In this document: one piece after another, positions 11,961 through 23,170 of the stretch
Layout of the letters: every line of letters begins with the position of its first letter
Numbering within the stretch: position 1 is the stretch's first letter
Assembly (NCBI GenBank): GCA_963457665.1
Contig: OY735219.1
Coordinates: 38,983,477-39,047,476 of the forward strand
Source: Thysanoteuthis rhombus
Lineage: Eukaryota; Mollusca; Cephalopoda; Oegopsida; Thysanoteuthidae
Length of the DNA stretch: 64,000 nucleotides
Direction: 5' to 3'
Notes under the pieces: model-generated
Told to the model about the DNA's origin: nothing
Databases searched by the model: none
What the model saw: only the letters and a program-made list of their open reading frames with translations
Translations under genes and position numbers: made by a program

Positions 11961-13139
11961 TTCATTCCCAAATTGACTTGTCAGTCAGCAACTAAGATTT
12001 TCTCTTTTTTTTCTTTCTCCTGTGTAGAAAGATTTATGAATGTTTGTGAAAGTCAGGAAACTATCAAAAGTTCTTACAAAATATGTTTATTGTTTTTAGG
12101 AAATTTCAGGTTTACAAAAGAAACCTTTTGAATTGAGTTTCGGACAAACTCACTTTTTTTATCAAGTGCCATTAAGACAGTTCTATTTTTAGAGATTTCT
12201 TAGGTCAAAGAATATCATATATGTTTGCTTGTATGTATATGTTAGTCTGATCAAAAGTACAATGCCACATACCAATGATGGAAGATGGGTTTTGGGATTT
12301 AGATTCAGTAAACCTTCGATTTAACAGACTAATAGTGGTGAATGGTTGTCCATTAATGTCAAAAGTCTGTTAAATTGAATGTTACGAAAGAAAGGGCATT
12401 ACTTTCTTTTGCTCTTTTCAGATATTTAATATGACATAAAATGTAAATTAATTGAATTATGATACAAAACATGTCAGTAAAGTTTGCTAAAAGAAAGTTT
12501 CCAGCTTTAGCTGTCTGTCATATGATGATGTGAATGAGAGGAATCGTCAGCTGCGGTCTTTCGAAATGTGTATTATTGAAGGCACTGGTGACTATTTGCT
12601 TGTAAGTAGTTTTGATATACAAGTAAGTCGGTGAAGTTTGCTTATACAAAGTATTTAGCTGCAATTGTTTGCTACTCTGATATTGTTTTTGTTTTTTTTT
12701 AACTATGATGAGCGTTTAACCATTGAAGAATAAGTGGTTGAAGTATCTGCTAAATGCATGATTAAAATGTCTACTAAATCCAAAGACTGTTATATCAGGG
12801 TCTGTTAAATCAAGAGTTTACTGTATACGGTAAGTCTATATCTAAAATTTTTGCTCGGGGGTCACAAAGGGGTGCATCAGGTAGGAGCAAAGTGAAAGTC
12901 CCCGTGAGGAATCAAAGAAAGATAATAGCCAATTTCATGGCTGTTTTAAGACATACAAACCTTCCCTGGAAATTGAGAAGTAGGTATAGGCTGTAACCCT
13001 ATGTTCACCCCCATTTCTACCACTGACCACAACTTGTTTATATACTTTATTTTTTTAGTTTTTTTTTCTTTTGATAAATGTACAGACACGATGGAAAGGT
13101 ATTAAAATGAATTGTCAAGGCTTGTACATCAGTAAGTGA
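11961..13139. other. No recognisable gene
   Basis: AT-rich. Two related words, TCTGTTAAATTGAA near 12366 and TCTGTTAAATCAA near 12800, suggest a further decayed repeat. Confidence 0.4.
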
Positions 13140-13440
13140 AGATAGAAATTATTGATATTCATAAATTTTTATGGACTATTGTCATCATCTTGGTCCAACT
13201 TTTGAACACAATGTTTTGGCCATTATGCCCTTCTTCAGGTGGATGTCATAATTGGGGAGATTTCAGAATACTGGGATGAAGGGCCCCCATCAAAGTGTTT
13301 GTACCTGTTGGATGTAAATTGAAAGTTGGCAGAGATAAAACTGAGGAATGTGGAATTTCTAGTTGGTTTATTACATCACTCTTGAAATTCAAGTTGACTT
13401 CGTTGTCCCTCATGACAAGAACAAAAACACTCCTCAACCA
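13140..13440 (-). mobile_element. Possible Penelope-like terminal fragment
   Basis: On the minus strand ACCTGAAGAAGGGCATAATG followed by GCCAAAACATTG resembles the CTGAnGA-stem-GAAAC layout of Penelope-like ends, with core substitutions. The 63-codon minus frame at 13437-13246 is of unknown origin. Confidence 0.3.
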
Positions 13441-14214
13441 ACACAGGGAATAAACTTTTCACCGTTTGACTAAACCATCACACTAAACCAGTGGTTCTCA
13501 GTGTGGGCACTAGCGCACCCTCCCTCTTGGACATTAGCTTGTTCCAAGGGGATGTTTAGATGACTAAGGACCTTCAGGGAGCATTTGAGCTCCTTGAGAG
13601 GGTATTGTGGAGATTCCATAAAAATATAAGATTCTCATTTACAAATGGCTGTTTAGTAGTATCTGCTTATAAGTTACCATGTGAAAAGTTTAGGCTGTCC
13701 CTGGATAATTGTTTGATGGTACATGCCTTTCACAATGAGAATTAAAGCAAATCTTATCTATCAGCCTACGGTCCAATTTCAAAACACACCATTAGCCATA
13801 AAATCATACATCTTCAGTCTGGGTCATTATGATCCTTTGATACAAGGGCGGATCAATAGGTCCATAGCCTGACACACTAAGCTGAATTTTGATCTGAAAT
13901 TTTCATTGTATACTGTTTTATCTATGTGATTGATAATCTCTACTGAATTAAGTACCTTGACACGGATAAGATGATTATGTTGTCAATTAAATATCTGTGG
14001 TGAAAAATAAAAGTTTTTTTATCTTTATCCTACAGACTTATTAATGTACCTACATAGATATATTGATGTATAAAAAAAGTAACCATCCTGCTCCTATAAG
14101 AAACGTTTTTCATTTAGGGATCATTACACATTTATCCAGTTCAATCTTGTTTAACCAACAAGTTTCTCGACACATTCATCAAAATAACAAGTTATTCATT
14201 ATCAACAAAAAAAA
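13441..14214. other. No recognisable gene; possible hAT-type end
   Basis: CCAGTGGTTCTCAGTGTGGG at about 13490 resembles hAT transposon termini. Nothing else was recognised. Confidence 0.35.
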
Positions 14215-14636
14215 CAGGTTTTGTTTGTCACTCAATAGAAACCCTCACATGACCATTGCCATGTTGAGGAGGATCAATTAAAAAATTGGAAAAAGGGGTG
14301 ATCAGTCTATGTACAAGTTACGTCTCTCACCTCTTGTTAGGCCATGATCACTAAAAAAGCTCAAATTTTCAAAAACAAACACAAACATAAACTAAAGGAT
14401 CAATTTAGCAGGAACTTACATTGCAAATTGAATCCCCACTAAAAAAAACTACTTTGAGGTATAGTGATTTTCAAAAAACAAAAAAAATGTTTTTTGTAAA
14501 TATGATAAGATGTAAGTGTTGAAAATTTCAGCCCCCTAGCTCCATTGGTGCAGCCTGTACATTTGATACATACATACATACATATATTGCCAGCTAGCCA
14601 AAGTTGAAGAAACCTATGTTGACAGTTTTGGTTTCT
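14215..14636 (-). mobile_element. R1 element, copy 4
   Basis: The reverse orientation includes GTCACTCAATAGAAACCCTC, GGATCAATTAAAAAATTGGA and GCTCCATTGGTGCAGCCTG, and ends GACAGTTTTGGTTTCTAACC. Confidence 0.78.
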
Positions 14637-14639
14637 AAC

Positions 14640-14890
14640 CTACATAGGGCAATGTTGCCTTATTCTCCTTCAAAGTACTCTCCTTGGGACAGTCTGAAAT
14701 CTCTTTGGGGAAAGTCAAAGGTCACTAAGAGCCAAATCTGGACTGTGGGGAGGCTTAAAGATCTGGCTGATGTGATACTTCCCCCCAAAAACCAGCAATG
14801 ACAAATGACTTGTTCAGTCATTGGGAAGACAATGGTCACACAGTACGTGCACAAAGTCCATGGCGTCTTACAGTTGAGTGCGCAGTAAGG
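14640..14890 (-). pseudogene. Mariner-type transposase C-terminal fragment
   Basis: Read on the minus strand, broken frames include SLSLPTVQIWLLVTFDF, a decayed form of the PYSPDLALSDF-like motif, and LSQGEYFEGE, which matches the (S)QGxYFEGD end common to mariner transposases. The rest of the element is missing or beyond recognition. Confidence 0.5.
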
Positions 14891-14977
14891 TCCCCTCTGA
14901 TAGGTTGCCCAGTTATACCAGGGCTGTGCACCTAGTTCTCTAGATACTCAAAATGGTTGGTTACTTTCTGGTCAGGC

Positions 14978-15006
<29 letters not shown>
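14978..15006. repeat. (TA)n microsatellite
   Basis: A short pure TA run at the border of the SINE-type copy that follows. Confidence 0.95.
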
Positions 15007-15007
<1 letters not shown>

Positions 15008-15009
<2 letters not shown>

Positions 15010-15715
15010 ACTCTGGAATAGAGCACTTTGGTAGACGGAGAATTATGCTTAAGTAAATATACATTGCTTAGTTCAGCCATACTGACTGTCCAGTTCCACG
15101 TAGGGCAGGGTTGAAATGTCTGCCTCTGGGTCTGAAGCGAAGGTTTCGATCCTACCTAGTGGTACTAGATGTTTGATAAGAAGAATAAAGGGAAAGGAAT
15201 GTCACTAACAACACATGAGATAAAGTCTAAAGAATGTCCTTCAGTTTGGTCATCGTAGTTGTAGCCACTATGAAGTTATCTTGAGAAGTCCGACCTAACT
15301 ACGATGAGAGTGCTTAACTTAGATAGAATGTGTTCTTGAGATAAATATTTGATGACGCGTGTGTAGAAAGAAAGTGTGTATAAAAATTATACTAACTATC
15401 CTAACTAAAGAGAAGAGACGAGCTTACCTCAAGGCCATTGGAACACAGAAAAGGAGGGAGAGATTTGCCACCACAATTCAAATATCGTAAAGATAATAAT
15501 CAGCTATCTTATTGGTGGCTCTGTGTGACGACAAGGAATTTACTATTTCTACAGAGATGTAGGGGTTAACAAGTAGATATCCCTGCCAAAGGGCAGATAA
15601 CTCCGTATATGTATGATTTTCTTTGTCTGGAAAAAGGTGGGCACTACAGTAGTCTATAGCTACACTGAAGAGTTGTAATACAACAAAACAGCTGTCTGTC
15701 GATGACACAATTATT
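15008..15715 (+). mobile_element. tRNA-derived SINE, composite copy 2, with extra internal segment
   Basis: The head GTAGGGCAGGGTTGAAATGT and AAGGTTTCGATCCTACC (B box) at about 15100-15165 match the copy near 1.0 kb. The tail CTATAGCTACACTGAAGAG to TCGATGACACAATTATTATA at 15645-15718 also matches. About 460 bp at 15180-15640 separate the two parts and are absent from the other copy. The minus frame at 15478-15747 is a shadow. Confidence 0.6.
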
Positions 15716-15800
15716 ATATATATATAGATATATATATATATATACATATGTATAAATATGTATATATTTATCTGTATATATATATATATTTATAAATATA
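15715..15800. repeat. (TA)n microsatellite
   Basis: TA runs interrupted by CATATG and TTTAT words. Confidence 0.93.
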
Positions 15801-16589
15801 AGCTGATTATAATTTATCAAACTTTTGTATACAGGAGTCAACAAGCAACTCTTGGGTCTCTTCAACAAACTAAAGTATTAATAATGAATTAAACTATAAA
15901 TATCATTTTATACAAATAAAATCCTTACAATTTTTTTTTTCATCATTGATGACATCACTCAGCATAAATGCTGTATTTTGACAATATTCTGAGTCATGGT
16001 ATTGATTATTGCTGGATATTTACTTGTCTGAATGGAAAGATCCACCAATGGACATTAAGTTATGGATCAATCGTTTATGAAAGATCAAGTGTCAAATTGA
16101 TCATATTCATTCTCACAATACATATTGTTGATATAAGTCATCGCAAATTTCCGCACCATGTATTATCTGTATATATATTTTATCCTTGGAGGCATGGGTG
16201 TCTGCTGCAACTTTTGGAGGAACTAAAAGGATATATTCAGAAAATCTGAGTGGCAGCCCTGTTACCAATGAGAAATGATACACAATCTTTTTATGTGTTA
16301 ACATCAAGTTAGGGTTACCTAAAACATTAGTACTGTATCATTATCCTTTACAAGCTGTAAGGTTCCAACTTTCAAACTACCTTTCCCTCAGTGACAATGC
16401 CTGATCTTTACAGCACACACTTACACTTGAAGGTTCTTATTTCTATTGGTCTATCAATGGGTATAGTCAAATCGTGTAGGGCACACCAGTTCTTGAAAGA
16501 TCATCGAAGGAATTGTCTATTAGAACATTATTTAGAATCTCTAAAGCTACTATGGCTGGCCTGAATTACCACATTTCATCAGTAAAATG
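15801..16589. other. No recognisable gene
   Basis: AT-rich. Frames at 15968-16249 (+) and 16113-16307 (-) overlap and have no recognised domain. Confidence 0.45.
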
Positions 16590-16815
16590 ACAGAGAAAGG
16601 ACATAAAAAGACGGACTAGTTTTTGAAAAGATTTACAAGTAACTTTCAAAAAAAGAGGAAATTATTGCCATCACACTCAATAATAGAACAACCATAGTGT
16701 CAAAATTTGAAGTAATGTAAAAAAATTCCATCATAGAATAAATATGGTCAGAATGAATTATATTTATGACATCAATGACATTTCCCACTGGAAAACATCT
16801 AGAAATCTCAAGCCA
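16590..16815 (+). repeat. Repeat family J, copy 1
   Basis: The stretch around CAAAATTTGAAGTAATGTAA, AATATGGTCAGAATGAATT and ATTTATGACATCAATGAC is shared with 18985-19355 and with the inverse of 42790-43130. Confidence 0.55.
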
Positions 16816-17062
16816 GGTATTTACTCAGATTGGTGACCATCTGAGGAATGCTAGGTGCCATGAGCCATGTTGTACCAAAGACTGGTTCTCAATGCCTCTC
16901 TGCTTTCGATTGAGGGGAAGTGGTTGGCAAACCAGGGATAAGAGTCGGACTCAACCTTATCCAAGAGAATAGTAGCAGAAAAAAGAAGCCTTCGAGTCAC
17001 CTCTAACCATGATCAACCATCCATCCAGCCAGCCAGCCAGCCAGCCATTGATCAGTATGTAT
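16816..17062. other. Unassigned, with (CCAG)n
   Basis: Ends in CCATCCATCC and a CCAG run at about 17025-17047. No gene recognised. Confidence 0.45.
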
Positions 17063-17277
17063 CATTCAATAGAGATCGTCTCATGACCAATGGCTTTTAT
17101 CAGCATCCCATGCTGGGGTTGTTCAATCAAAAAAATTGGAAAAAGGAGTGATCAATGAATAAGTTACTTTCCCTGCCTTTTGTCAGGCAGAGGTCATGAA
17201 AAAAATGTCTGAATTAAAAAAACAATAATAAATACTACTGGACACTAAGTAGAGACCAATTTAGCATATACCAATAA
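17063..17277 (-). mobile_element. R1 element, copy 5, truncated
   Basis: The reverse orientation from ATTCAATAGAGATCGTCTC to TTAGCATATACCAATAAG, after which a tRNA-like sequence replaces the rest of R1. Confidence 0.65.
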
Positions 17278-17412
17278 GGTAGCTGCTTCAACATAGTGAT
17301 GCTCTCATTATTTGGCATTTGCATTATGGGCAGCTATTTAGCTCAATGGTAAAAGCATCGCTATGTTGAAGCGGTTACCCTATTGGTGGTAGGTTTGATT
17401 CCTGCGACCCCA
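17271..17412 (+). repeat. tRNA-like sequence with an inverted partial copy upstream
   Basis: 17328-17412 has an acceptor-like GGGCAGC/GCGACCC, an A-box-like TAGCTCAATGGTAAAAGC, an anticodon-arm-like CGCT-ATGTTGA-AGCG (loop with GTT) and a T arm GTAGG-TTTGATT-CCTGC. A long spacer before the T arm argues against a working tRNA. 17271-17303 is the inverse of 17354-17386 at 29 of 33 positions, all differences being transitions. Confidence 0.5.
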
Positions 17413-17540
17413 TTTTCTTTAATAGTTTATTTTATTTACATTGTCTAAATTGAGTGATATATTGACCATGTAATGATGGAAGATCATTTCAATTAAGTTT
17501 CTACATAATAAAACGCAATTTATAATCTATATATATATAT

Positions 17541-17893
17541 ATAAGTTGATGAAAATGACGATCGGAGGGTGAAGAGAACAACAACAAAGTAAGTGTTACA
17601 TCTCAAAATTTTGTTTCGATGCATTTTGACGGATGCCAGCCATTTTTTTCCGATAAAATATTTGCAATGGTTCACAGAAAATTTTGCCATATCTACATGT
17701 TTACGTGTCTGATGCTGGGGAAAGCACAATTTTCTCTGCACTGCTGCGGGTTTTCTCTGAAAAAGATGGCTGGTACCCATTGAAATGCATCGAAACATGC
17801 CCACATGATAATAAAAATTCATGAGATGTAACACCTGCTTTTTTCTCAAGTTTTCTCTTCATCTTCCTATTGTCACTTTCATCAACATTTATA
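17541..17893. repeat. Large inverted repeat (foldback) about 350 bp
   Basis: The left arm, 17541-17705, and the right arm, 17725-17893, are imperfect reverse complements. Shared words include GTTGATGAAA, GAAGAGAA, GTGTTACATCTCA, TGTTTCGATGCATTT and CCAGCCAT. The left flank is a short TA tract. The words GAAACATG and AATAATAAAAATT-like ends recall Penelope-like termini. Frames at 17520-17898 are shadows. Confidence 0.65.
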
Positions 17894-17984
17894 TACATAT
17901 ATATACCTATCTATGTTATTTTTATATGAGTATATATAGATATGTATATCACAACAAAGATTACTCTATATTTTCTCATGAATA

Positions 17985-18003
17985 TACATATATATATATA
18001 TAC

Positions 18004-18060
<57 letters not shown>

Positions 18061-18061
18061 C

Positions 18062-18135
<74 letters not shown>

Positions 18136-18140
18136 ACAAA
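17985..18140. repeat. (TA)n(TG)n microsatellite
   Basis: A long TA run with ACGTATA and ACATACATA interruptions, ending in a TG run. All open frames across it are artefacts. Confidence 0.97.
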
Positions 18141-18282
18141 TACACACACAAACATATATATTTAGATATATATGTATGATTCAATAATATCATTCCTACC
18201 CAAAGATGTTAACATTGTGAGACAAATTTGTTTATTTATATACATATATATATATAATGCTGGCATGCCATGTTAAAATAAC

Positions 18283-18518
18283 TGTTTTGTTTTAAAAATC
18301 CTCAAAACAGTTAAATGGTAAACAACTGATGATTCCAACAACAGAAAATCTATACATTGTACCATAATTACAAAATATGTGTGGAACGGAAAAAACACTG
18401 AAGAAGATTTCATGAATTTCATTGACAGATATTGGGAAATAAGTGATTGAAGTGGCACAAAAATATTTTGGAAAAGTTTTTGTAATGTTTAGTGTTTAAA
18501 GATATAAAGCTTTCCAGA

Positions 18519-18525
<7 letters not shown>
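18283..18525 (-). repeat. Repeat family F, copy 2
   Basis: This is the reverse complement of the segment near 691-935, sharing CAATATCTGTCAATG, TACAATGTATAGA-type and GGAATCATCAGTTGTTTACC blocks. It abuts the (CA)n(TA)n tract at 18522-18587. Confidence 0.6.

Positions 18526-18587
<62 letters not shown>
18520..18587. repeat. (CA)n(TA)n microsatellite
   Basis: A CA run of about 35 bp followed by a TA run of about 30 bp. Confidence 0.97.
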
Positions 18588-18592
<5 letters not shown>

Positions 18593-18877
18593 ATCAAGAT
18601 GACTAGATTTTTCATGACATTGCAGGTGCGCCTGATTTCCACTGGTCTGCTGGTCATACTGTGAGTAATAAACATTGCATAGCAACAAGACATTCCCATG
18701 GAGGCCAGAGTCAGGAGTCAAATGGATTAAAAAAAAAAGTAGCCTTCCTTTTTTTCCCAGAGAGAAATATGAGAATGGAAAATGTCGTTTTGGATGAATC
18801 AGCCCACTCGCAGGCATGCCATTCATCTCTGTAACTGGTTATCAATATCTCCTGATGATATCATCATCAGCACAATC
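18588..18877. other. No recognisable gene
   Basis: Mixed sequence with a TGATGATATCATCATCA palindrome near 18853. Nothing was recognised. Confidence 0.4.
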
Positions 18878-18975
18878 AGAAACTGTCAACGAAAACTGTC
18901 AGCACTCATAAAATCAACATCAATGTATGTTTCTTCAGTTTTCAAGTGGGTCCGGCTGGCTGGCTGACTATCTGC
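18878..18975 (+). mobile_element. R1 element, copy 6, 5' part
   Basis: It begins AGAAACTGTCAACG and runs through TTTCTTCAGTTTTCAAGTGG and GGCTGGCTGGCTGACTATC. It resumes at about 19432. Confidence 0.7.
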
Positions 18976-18984
18976 GTGTATCGT

Positions 18985-19355
18985 GTTAACAACATAAACA
19001 ACAAGAAAAACTCACCATCATAGCCAATAGTTGAACAATCATAGCATTGAAATTTGAAGTCATGTAAAAGAATTCCATTGGGGGATAAATATGGTCAGAG
19101 CAAATTCTGTTTATGACATCACTGGTGTTTTTTACTGGAATATATCTGAGAGAGAGTGAAAATACATCTAGAAACATCTAGATTTTCCAGGATCTGGCTA
19201 TTATCAATAAACCTGACAGAATAATGCTTCTAAAAAAGCTAAAAAGCTTCTTTTCCAAAAATAGAAAAAATTATTGTTAGAAGGGATATATCTAGTGTAG
19301 TTCTGATGCCTATTTTAAAGTCTGCAGGCAAAACGGTATGGCCAGGAGTGCAGGA
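18985..19355 (+). repeat. Repeat family J, copy 2, inside R1 copy 6
   Basis: This segment is shared in inverse orientation with 42790-43130: AACAACATAAACAACAAGAA, GGGGATAAATATGGTCAGAG, ACATCTAGATTTTCC, TTCTAAAAAAGCTAAAAAGC and ACGGTATGGCCAGGAGTGC. It separates the two halves of an R1 copy. Confidence 0.6.
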
Positions 19356-19431
19356 ACACATGCACATTTAAAATAGGATAGAATCTTTTACCACCTTTGG
19401 TCGTTCTACTCTTTGAATGTCAATGGCCCTT

Positions 19432-19750
19432 CTCATGTATGTGTCACACATGCAGGCCGTACCCAAGAGCGGGATATTCAAACATTTTCTTCTCATCATG
19501 TCTACCGGAAATGGTGTTTTTGTTTTTTGAAAATAAGTCCTCAGTGGGGGTTCAAGGCACAGTTTAAGCGTGTGCTAATTTTTTTAAGATTTGCACTTTT
19601 TAGCAACCACTGCCCAACAAAAGGTGAGAGAAGTAACTTATTCATTGATCACGCCCTTTTCCCATTTTTTTTATTGATCATCCCAAACATGGTATGCTGC
19701 CAAAAGACATTGGTCATGTGACAGTTTCTATTGAGAGACTAACCAGAACT
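19432..19750 (+). mobile_element. R1 element, copy 6, 3' part
   Basis: It resumes ATGTATGTGTCACACATGCA and continues through AGCAACCACTGCCCAACAAA and CATGGTATGCTGCC to AGAGACTAACCAGAACTG. Confidence 0.72.
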
Positions 19751-20221
19751 GTTTTTGCACGCATGAATTTAACTGCTCAGCTATGACACTTGTTACCTAT
19801 TCTTATATTTCTATATTCATATGTACCTTTGAATACATCAGTTTTATACTTACATTTATCTATCTATGTCTCTGTTTACCTACCTATTTATTTCTTACCT
19901 CCAGTTCAGTAGGTGGTGGGTTCAATCCATGGCTGAGTCATGTTGGAAAACTGAAAAAATAGTACTGAATACAGCATAAAGACTGAAGAAACCTGGAGGA
20001 AGATGGGCTCTGATAGGCTATCTCACCCCAAGACACAACCATGAAAACATGGGTGTCCCTACAACACAATATAGAGGACCCTGCATTGAGTTACAGTGAA
20101 TTATATGGACTAGGGTATCAGTGTATTTATAACTATATCTTTGTAAGTATTTACCTATTTTAGTTAATCTTTCTTTGTAAGAATGTTCACGTCTGAATTT
20201 GTTGCTCTGAAGACAATTTCA
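19751..20221 (+). repeat. SINE-like segment with B-box-like motif
   Basis: CCAGTTCAGTAGGTGGTGGG and GGGTTCAATCCATGGC at about 19902-19935 resemble the distal half of a tRNA gene. A body of about 170 bp follows. A CTAT-rich run lies before it, at about 19857-19895. No gene recognised. Confidence 0.4.
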
Positions 20222-20635
20222 TCAAAACTGTTAACAGGTTTGCTCAGTTTTCAAGTTGGGCTGACTGGCTGGCTATGTATGTATGTATCATGCTTATAGG
20301 CTGCATCAATGGAGCTAGAGGGCTGGAAATTTGAACATATACTCCTTATTGTCCCTACAAAAAGCAATTTTTAAAAAATTCTCCCTTGTAAGATAGGTTT
20401 TTAGTGGGGGTCTAATTTGCGATGTAACTTGATGCTAAATTGATCACTTTGTTTGTGTCCAGCTTCATTTTTTGAAATTTCTGACTTTTTGAGTGATCAT
20501 GGACCAGCAAAAGATAAGGGTGGTAACTTATCCTTTGAACACCCCTTTTTCCAATTTTTTAATTGATCACTCCCAACACAGTATGCTGTCAACAGATATG
20601 TGATGGTTTCTATTGAATGACGAACAAGATCAGTC
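20222..20635 (+). mobile_element. R1 element, copy 7
   Basis: It contains AAAACTGTTAACAGG, TTCAAGTTGGGCTGACTGGC, GGAGCTAGAGGGCTGGAAAT, GTGATCATGGACCAGCAAAA and CAACACAGTATGCTG. It ends GAACAAGATCAGTC. Confidence 0.75.
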
Positions 20636-21002
20636 TTTTTTTAGAAATTTGAATTGTTTATTTGCATCTTCTAAATCTTGTAAGTTGATCTTGAGTTTCA
20701 AATTCACTTTCGACATTTCAATCTATAAACATCACAAAAATAAATGGACCGATTCTAAGACTTTTCATAGATTTGATGATTTTTCACTGAAAAATTCCCA
20801 ACTCAATAGACATGTTACAAGATATATCTTGGTTGCTATAGTCACTGCTATATCCATTGATATCAGCTTAACGTGTTTAGAAACAAATAATTTAATGTCT
20901 ACATGGGCATAAACTAATCAATATTATATGACACCATGTTTACCACTTTTTATCACTATGGTTGCCATTTGGCATCACTGTAGTTACAGTTAAGCATTTG
21001 TT
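20636..21002. other. No recognisable gene
   Basis: A 99-codon plus-strand frame at 20613-20912 starts inside the R1 tail and has no recognised domain. I do not support it as a gene. Confidence 0.4.
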
Positions 21003-21435
21003 AGAAAACTGTCAACTATAACTGTCACCAAATCCGACAACATAGGTTTCTTCAGTTTTCAAGTTGGTCCTGCTGGCTGGCTATGTATGTATGAAGCATA
21101 CAGGCTGCACCAATGGAACTGGAGGGCTGAAAATTCGAACATCAATAAAACGTTTTTTTCTTTTTTTTTTTTTAAATTCCCCTTCTATATGGATTTTTAG
21201 TGGGGAGTTCAGTTTGCAATGCAAGTTTATGCTGAATTGATCTTGATTCATTCATTCTTCTTTTTTGAAAATTCAGACTTTCTTGGTAATCTCTGCACGA
21301 CAGAATGTGGGAGAAGTAACTTATTCATTGATCACCTCTATTTTCAAATTTTTCAATTGATCACCCCCCAATACAGCATGCTGCCAAAAGATTTTGGTCA
21401 TGTGAAGGTTTCTATTGAGTGACCAATCAGACCTG
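21003..21435 (+). mobile_element. R1 element, copy 8
   Basis: AGAAAACTGTCAACTATAAC, TTCAAGTTGGTCCTGCTGGC, GAACTGGAGGGCTGAAAATT, CAGCATGCTGCCAAAAGATT and GACCAATCAGACCTG occur in order. It is near full length. Confidence 0.8.
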
Positions 21436-22429
21436 TATGTTATAAACAGTTAAGTATCAAATGATTTTAAAGTGATTTTTTTTTCCAGTGAGTAGGAGGT
21501 AGGTTGCAAGAAAATAAGATTTCTTTGATTAACGAAAATTTATATTCTCTCACACTGAATCCAGTGGTTGAGCCAGGTCAAAAATTGCGGGGAGGAGGGG
21601 GATGTCTAGGCAGTGTTGCCAACAGAGAAAATTTTTTTGTGCTAAATCAATCTTGAAAAAGCATCAAAAAATGCCAAACTGCACTAAAAACATTGTTAGC
21701 CATCTTATGACCATTTAAATGGCTAGAAACGGCTAGACCAGTCTTTCAAATGGCTACAAATAAATAGAAATAAGCAAAGATTTGCCAAAGATACCTGTAA
21801 TGTGTTAAAAATGGCACTGCTCATTGGATTTTTATGCTGCCAAAACAACAAATGCATTGAATTTAGCGTGAAAAGTGCTGTATTGGCAACACTGGTGTTC
21901 GAGATATATATCTAAGTTTCGTCAAAATGTAATCATCTGGTGAGGTGTCATGATGTTTGAAAAATTTTTTATATTTATTTCTGTTTTCAGTGAACTTGAA
22001 TTCTGCCAAGTGGGGGGTGGTCATAAAAACTTCTAGGTATAAAGTCCTGGTCTCAACCGGACATTAAACTTGCGAGAATCACTAAGCTGAAAAGGAGACT
22101 TTGTCACCTGCAATCATACTCCATTGGGAGTGTCTCTTAACGGATAGATGCACTTTACAGGTGTCCCTTGTTATAATGTGGGTCTTAGGGTCCACGAAAA
22201 TCAGCCATGTTATAACAGAATCATGACTAATTTAGCTATTGTTTAGCTAGTTCTGGCTATTTTGGAGCTAGATTAATATTTTGGGTTACTCCAGCGATCC
22301 GTGTTTTAATGCCAACTGTGCTATAACGAACGCCATTATAATGGGGGAGGCCTCTACCATGAGGTTCTTGGTTTAATTCCTGATTCAGTGTGGCTAACTA
22401 ACGAGGAGCGATATCTGATTTCAAACACT
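21436..22429. other. No recognisable gene
   Basis: Low-copy AT-rich DNA. Words such as GTTATAATGTGGG (about 22170) and CATTATAATGGGGG (about 22333) hint at one more decayed repeat. Confidence 0.4.
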
Positions 22430-22645
22430 AGATAGGTGCAGAGGATCGGGAGAGGGAGAAAAGGGGGCTATTTAAAAATGCTACCACCCCCAGGTCCCCA
22501 ATGGATGTAGGCCCTCAAAGTCTTTATAAGAAATAGTTCACCTACTGCATTTCTACTCACAAATCTCACTAATTGTTGGAGGGTGCCCCTCAAGGAATTA
22601 AGTATCCCCCCCCCCCGGGCCCCCATATCTCTAGCTATGCATCTT
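22430..22645 (+). repeat. Repeat family C, copy 1
   Basis: This block is shared with 60355-60560: AAAATGCTACCACCCCCAGG, TTTATAAGAAATAGTTCACC, GCATTTCTACTCACAAATC, CTCAAGGAATT and a C-rich end leading to CTCTAGCTATGC. Confidence 0.6.
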
Positions 22646-22756
22646 AACAGGTGGGACCATAAGTAATGATAATGTTCTCTTGTCAGATGGCAATAGCAAA
22701 ACCTAAGAGTAATGTATTTGAAAATAATAAATGAATACTTCAGGTATCATGATTTC

Positions 22757-22793
22757 AACCAAAACTGTCAACATAGGTTTCTTCAGTCTTTAC
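22757..22793 (+). mobile_element. R1 element, copy 9, 5' fragment
   Basis: TTTCAACCAAAACTGTCAAC and TAGGTTTCTTCAGTCTTTAC end directly at the LINE fragment. R1 resumes after it. Confidence 0.65.
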
Positions 22794-23170
22794 TGAGAAC
22801 CATGCAACATGCACATGAAAGAATAATGTTGGGCCTCACATGGAGAGACCACAAAACAGCACAGTACATCTGGGAAAAGACAAGAGTTAGAGACATCATA
22901 GAATCCATAAAAAATCTTAAATGGCGGTGGGCTGGCCATGTTGCAAGAATGGCAGACAATCGATGGACATCACGACTCACAATGGGGATTCCCTGAGACC
23001 ACATGCGCAACCAAGGCCGGCAAAATGTTAGATGGAGAGACCAGCTAGACAGGTTCAGGAAGTACTGGCCCCACGACGCCTATGATAGAGAAGTGTGGCA
23101 AATCCTGGGGAAGGTCTATGTCCAACGACAGACGCTAAAAGACTGATGATGATGACGATGATGATGACGA
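22794..23170 (+). pseudogene. LINE 3' end (5'-truncated), copy 1, inside an R1 element
   Basis: The open part reads LRTMQHAHERIMLGLTWRDH, then KWRWAGHVARMADNRW, then WQILGKVYVQRQTLKD before a stop. This is the C-terminal tail typical of endonuclease/reverse-transcriptase LINE polyproteins. It ends in a GATGAT microsatellite. R1 sequence flanks it on both sides at 22757-22793 and 23171-23548. Confidence 0.75.

Noticed and set aside
17328..17412. Functional tRNA-Asn gene
   Set aside because: Two acceptor mismatches, a weak D stem and an over-long region before the T arm; it is better read as SINE-like or a pseudogene.
17821..18193. Several long frames on both strands of Tyr/Ile repeats
   Set aside because: They are artefacts of the TA tract, which has no stop codons in most frames.
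20613..20912. 99-codon plus frame
   Set aside because: It begins in the tail of an R1 copy and carries no domain.
21219..21422. Frames with SNLFIDH-like words recurring at several loci (also 19413-19721 and 61405-61716)
   Set aside because: The shared peptide is simply the translation of the shared R1 DNA; frames are not conserved in start, length or stops.
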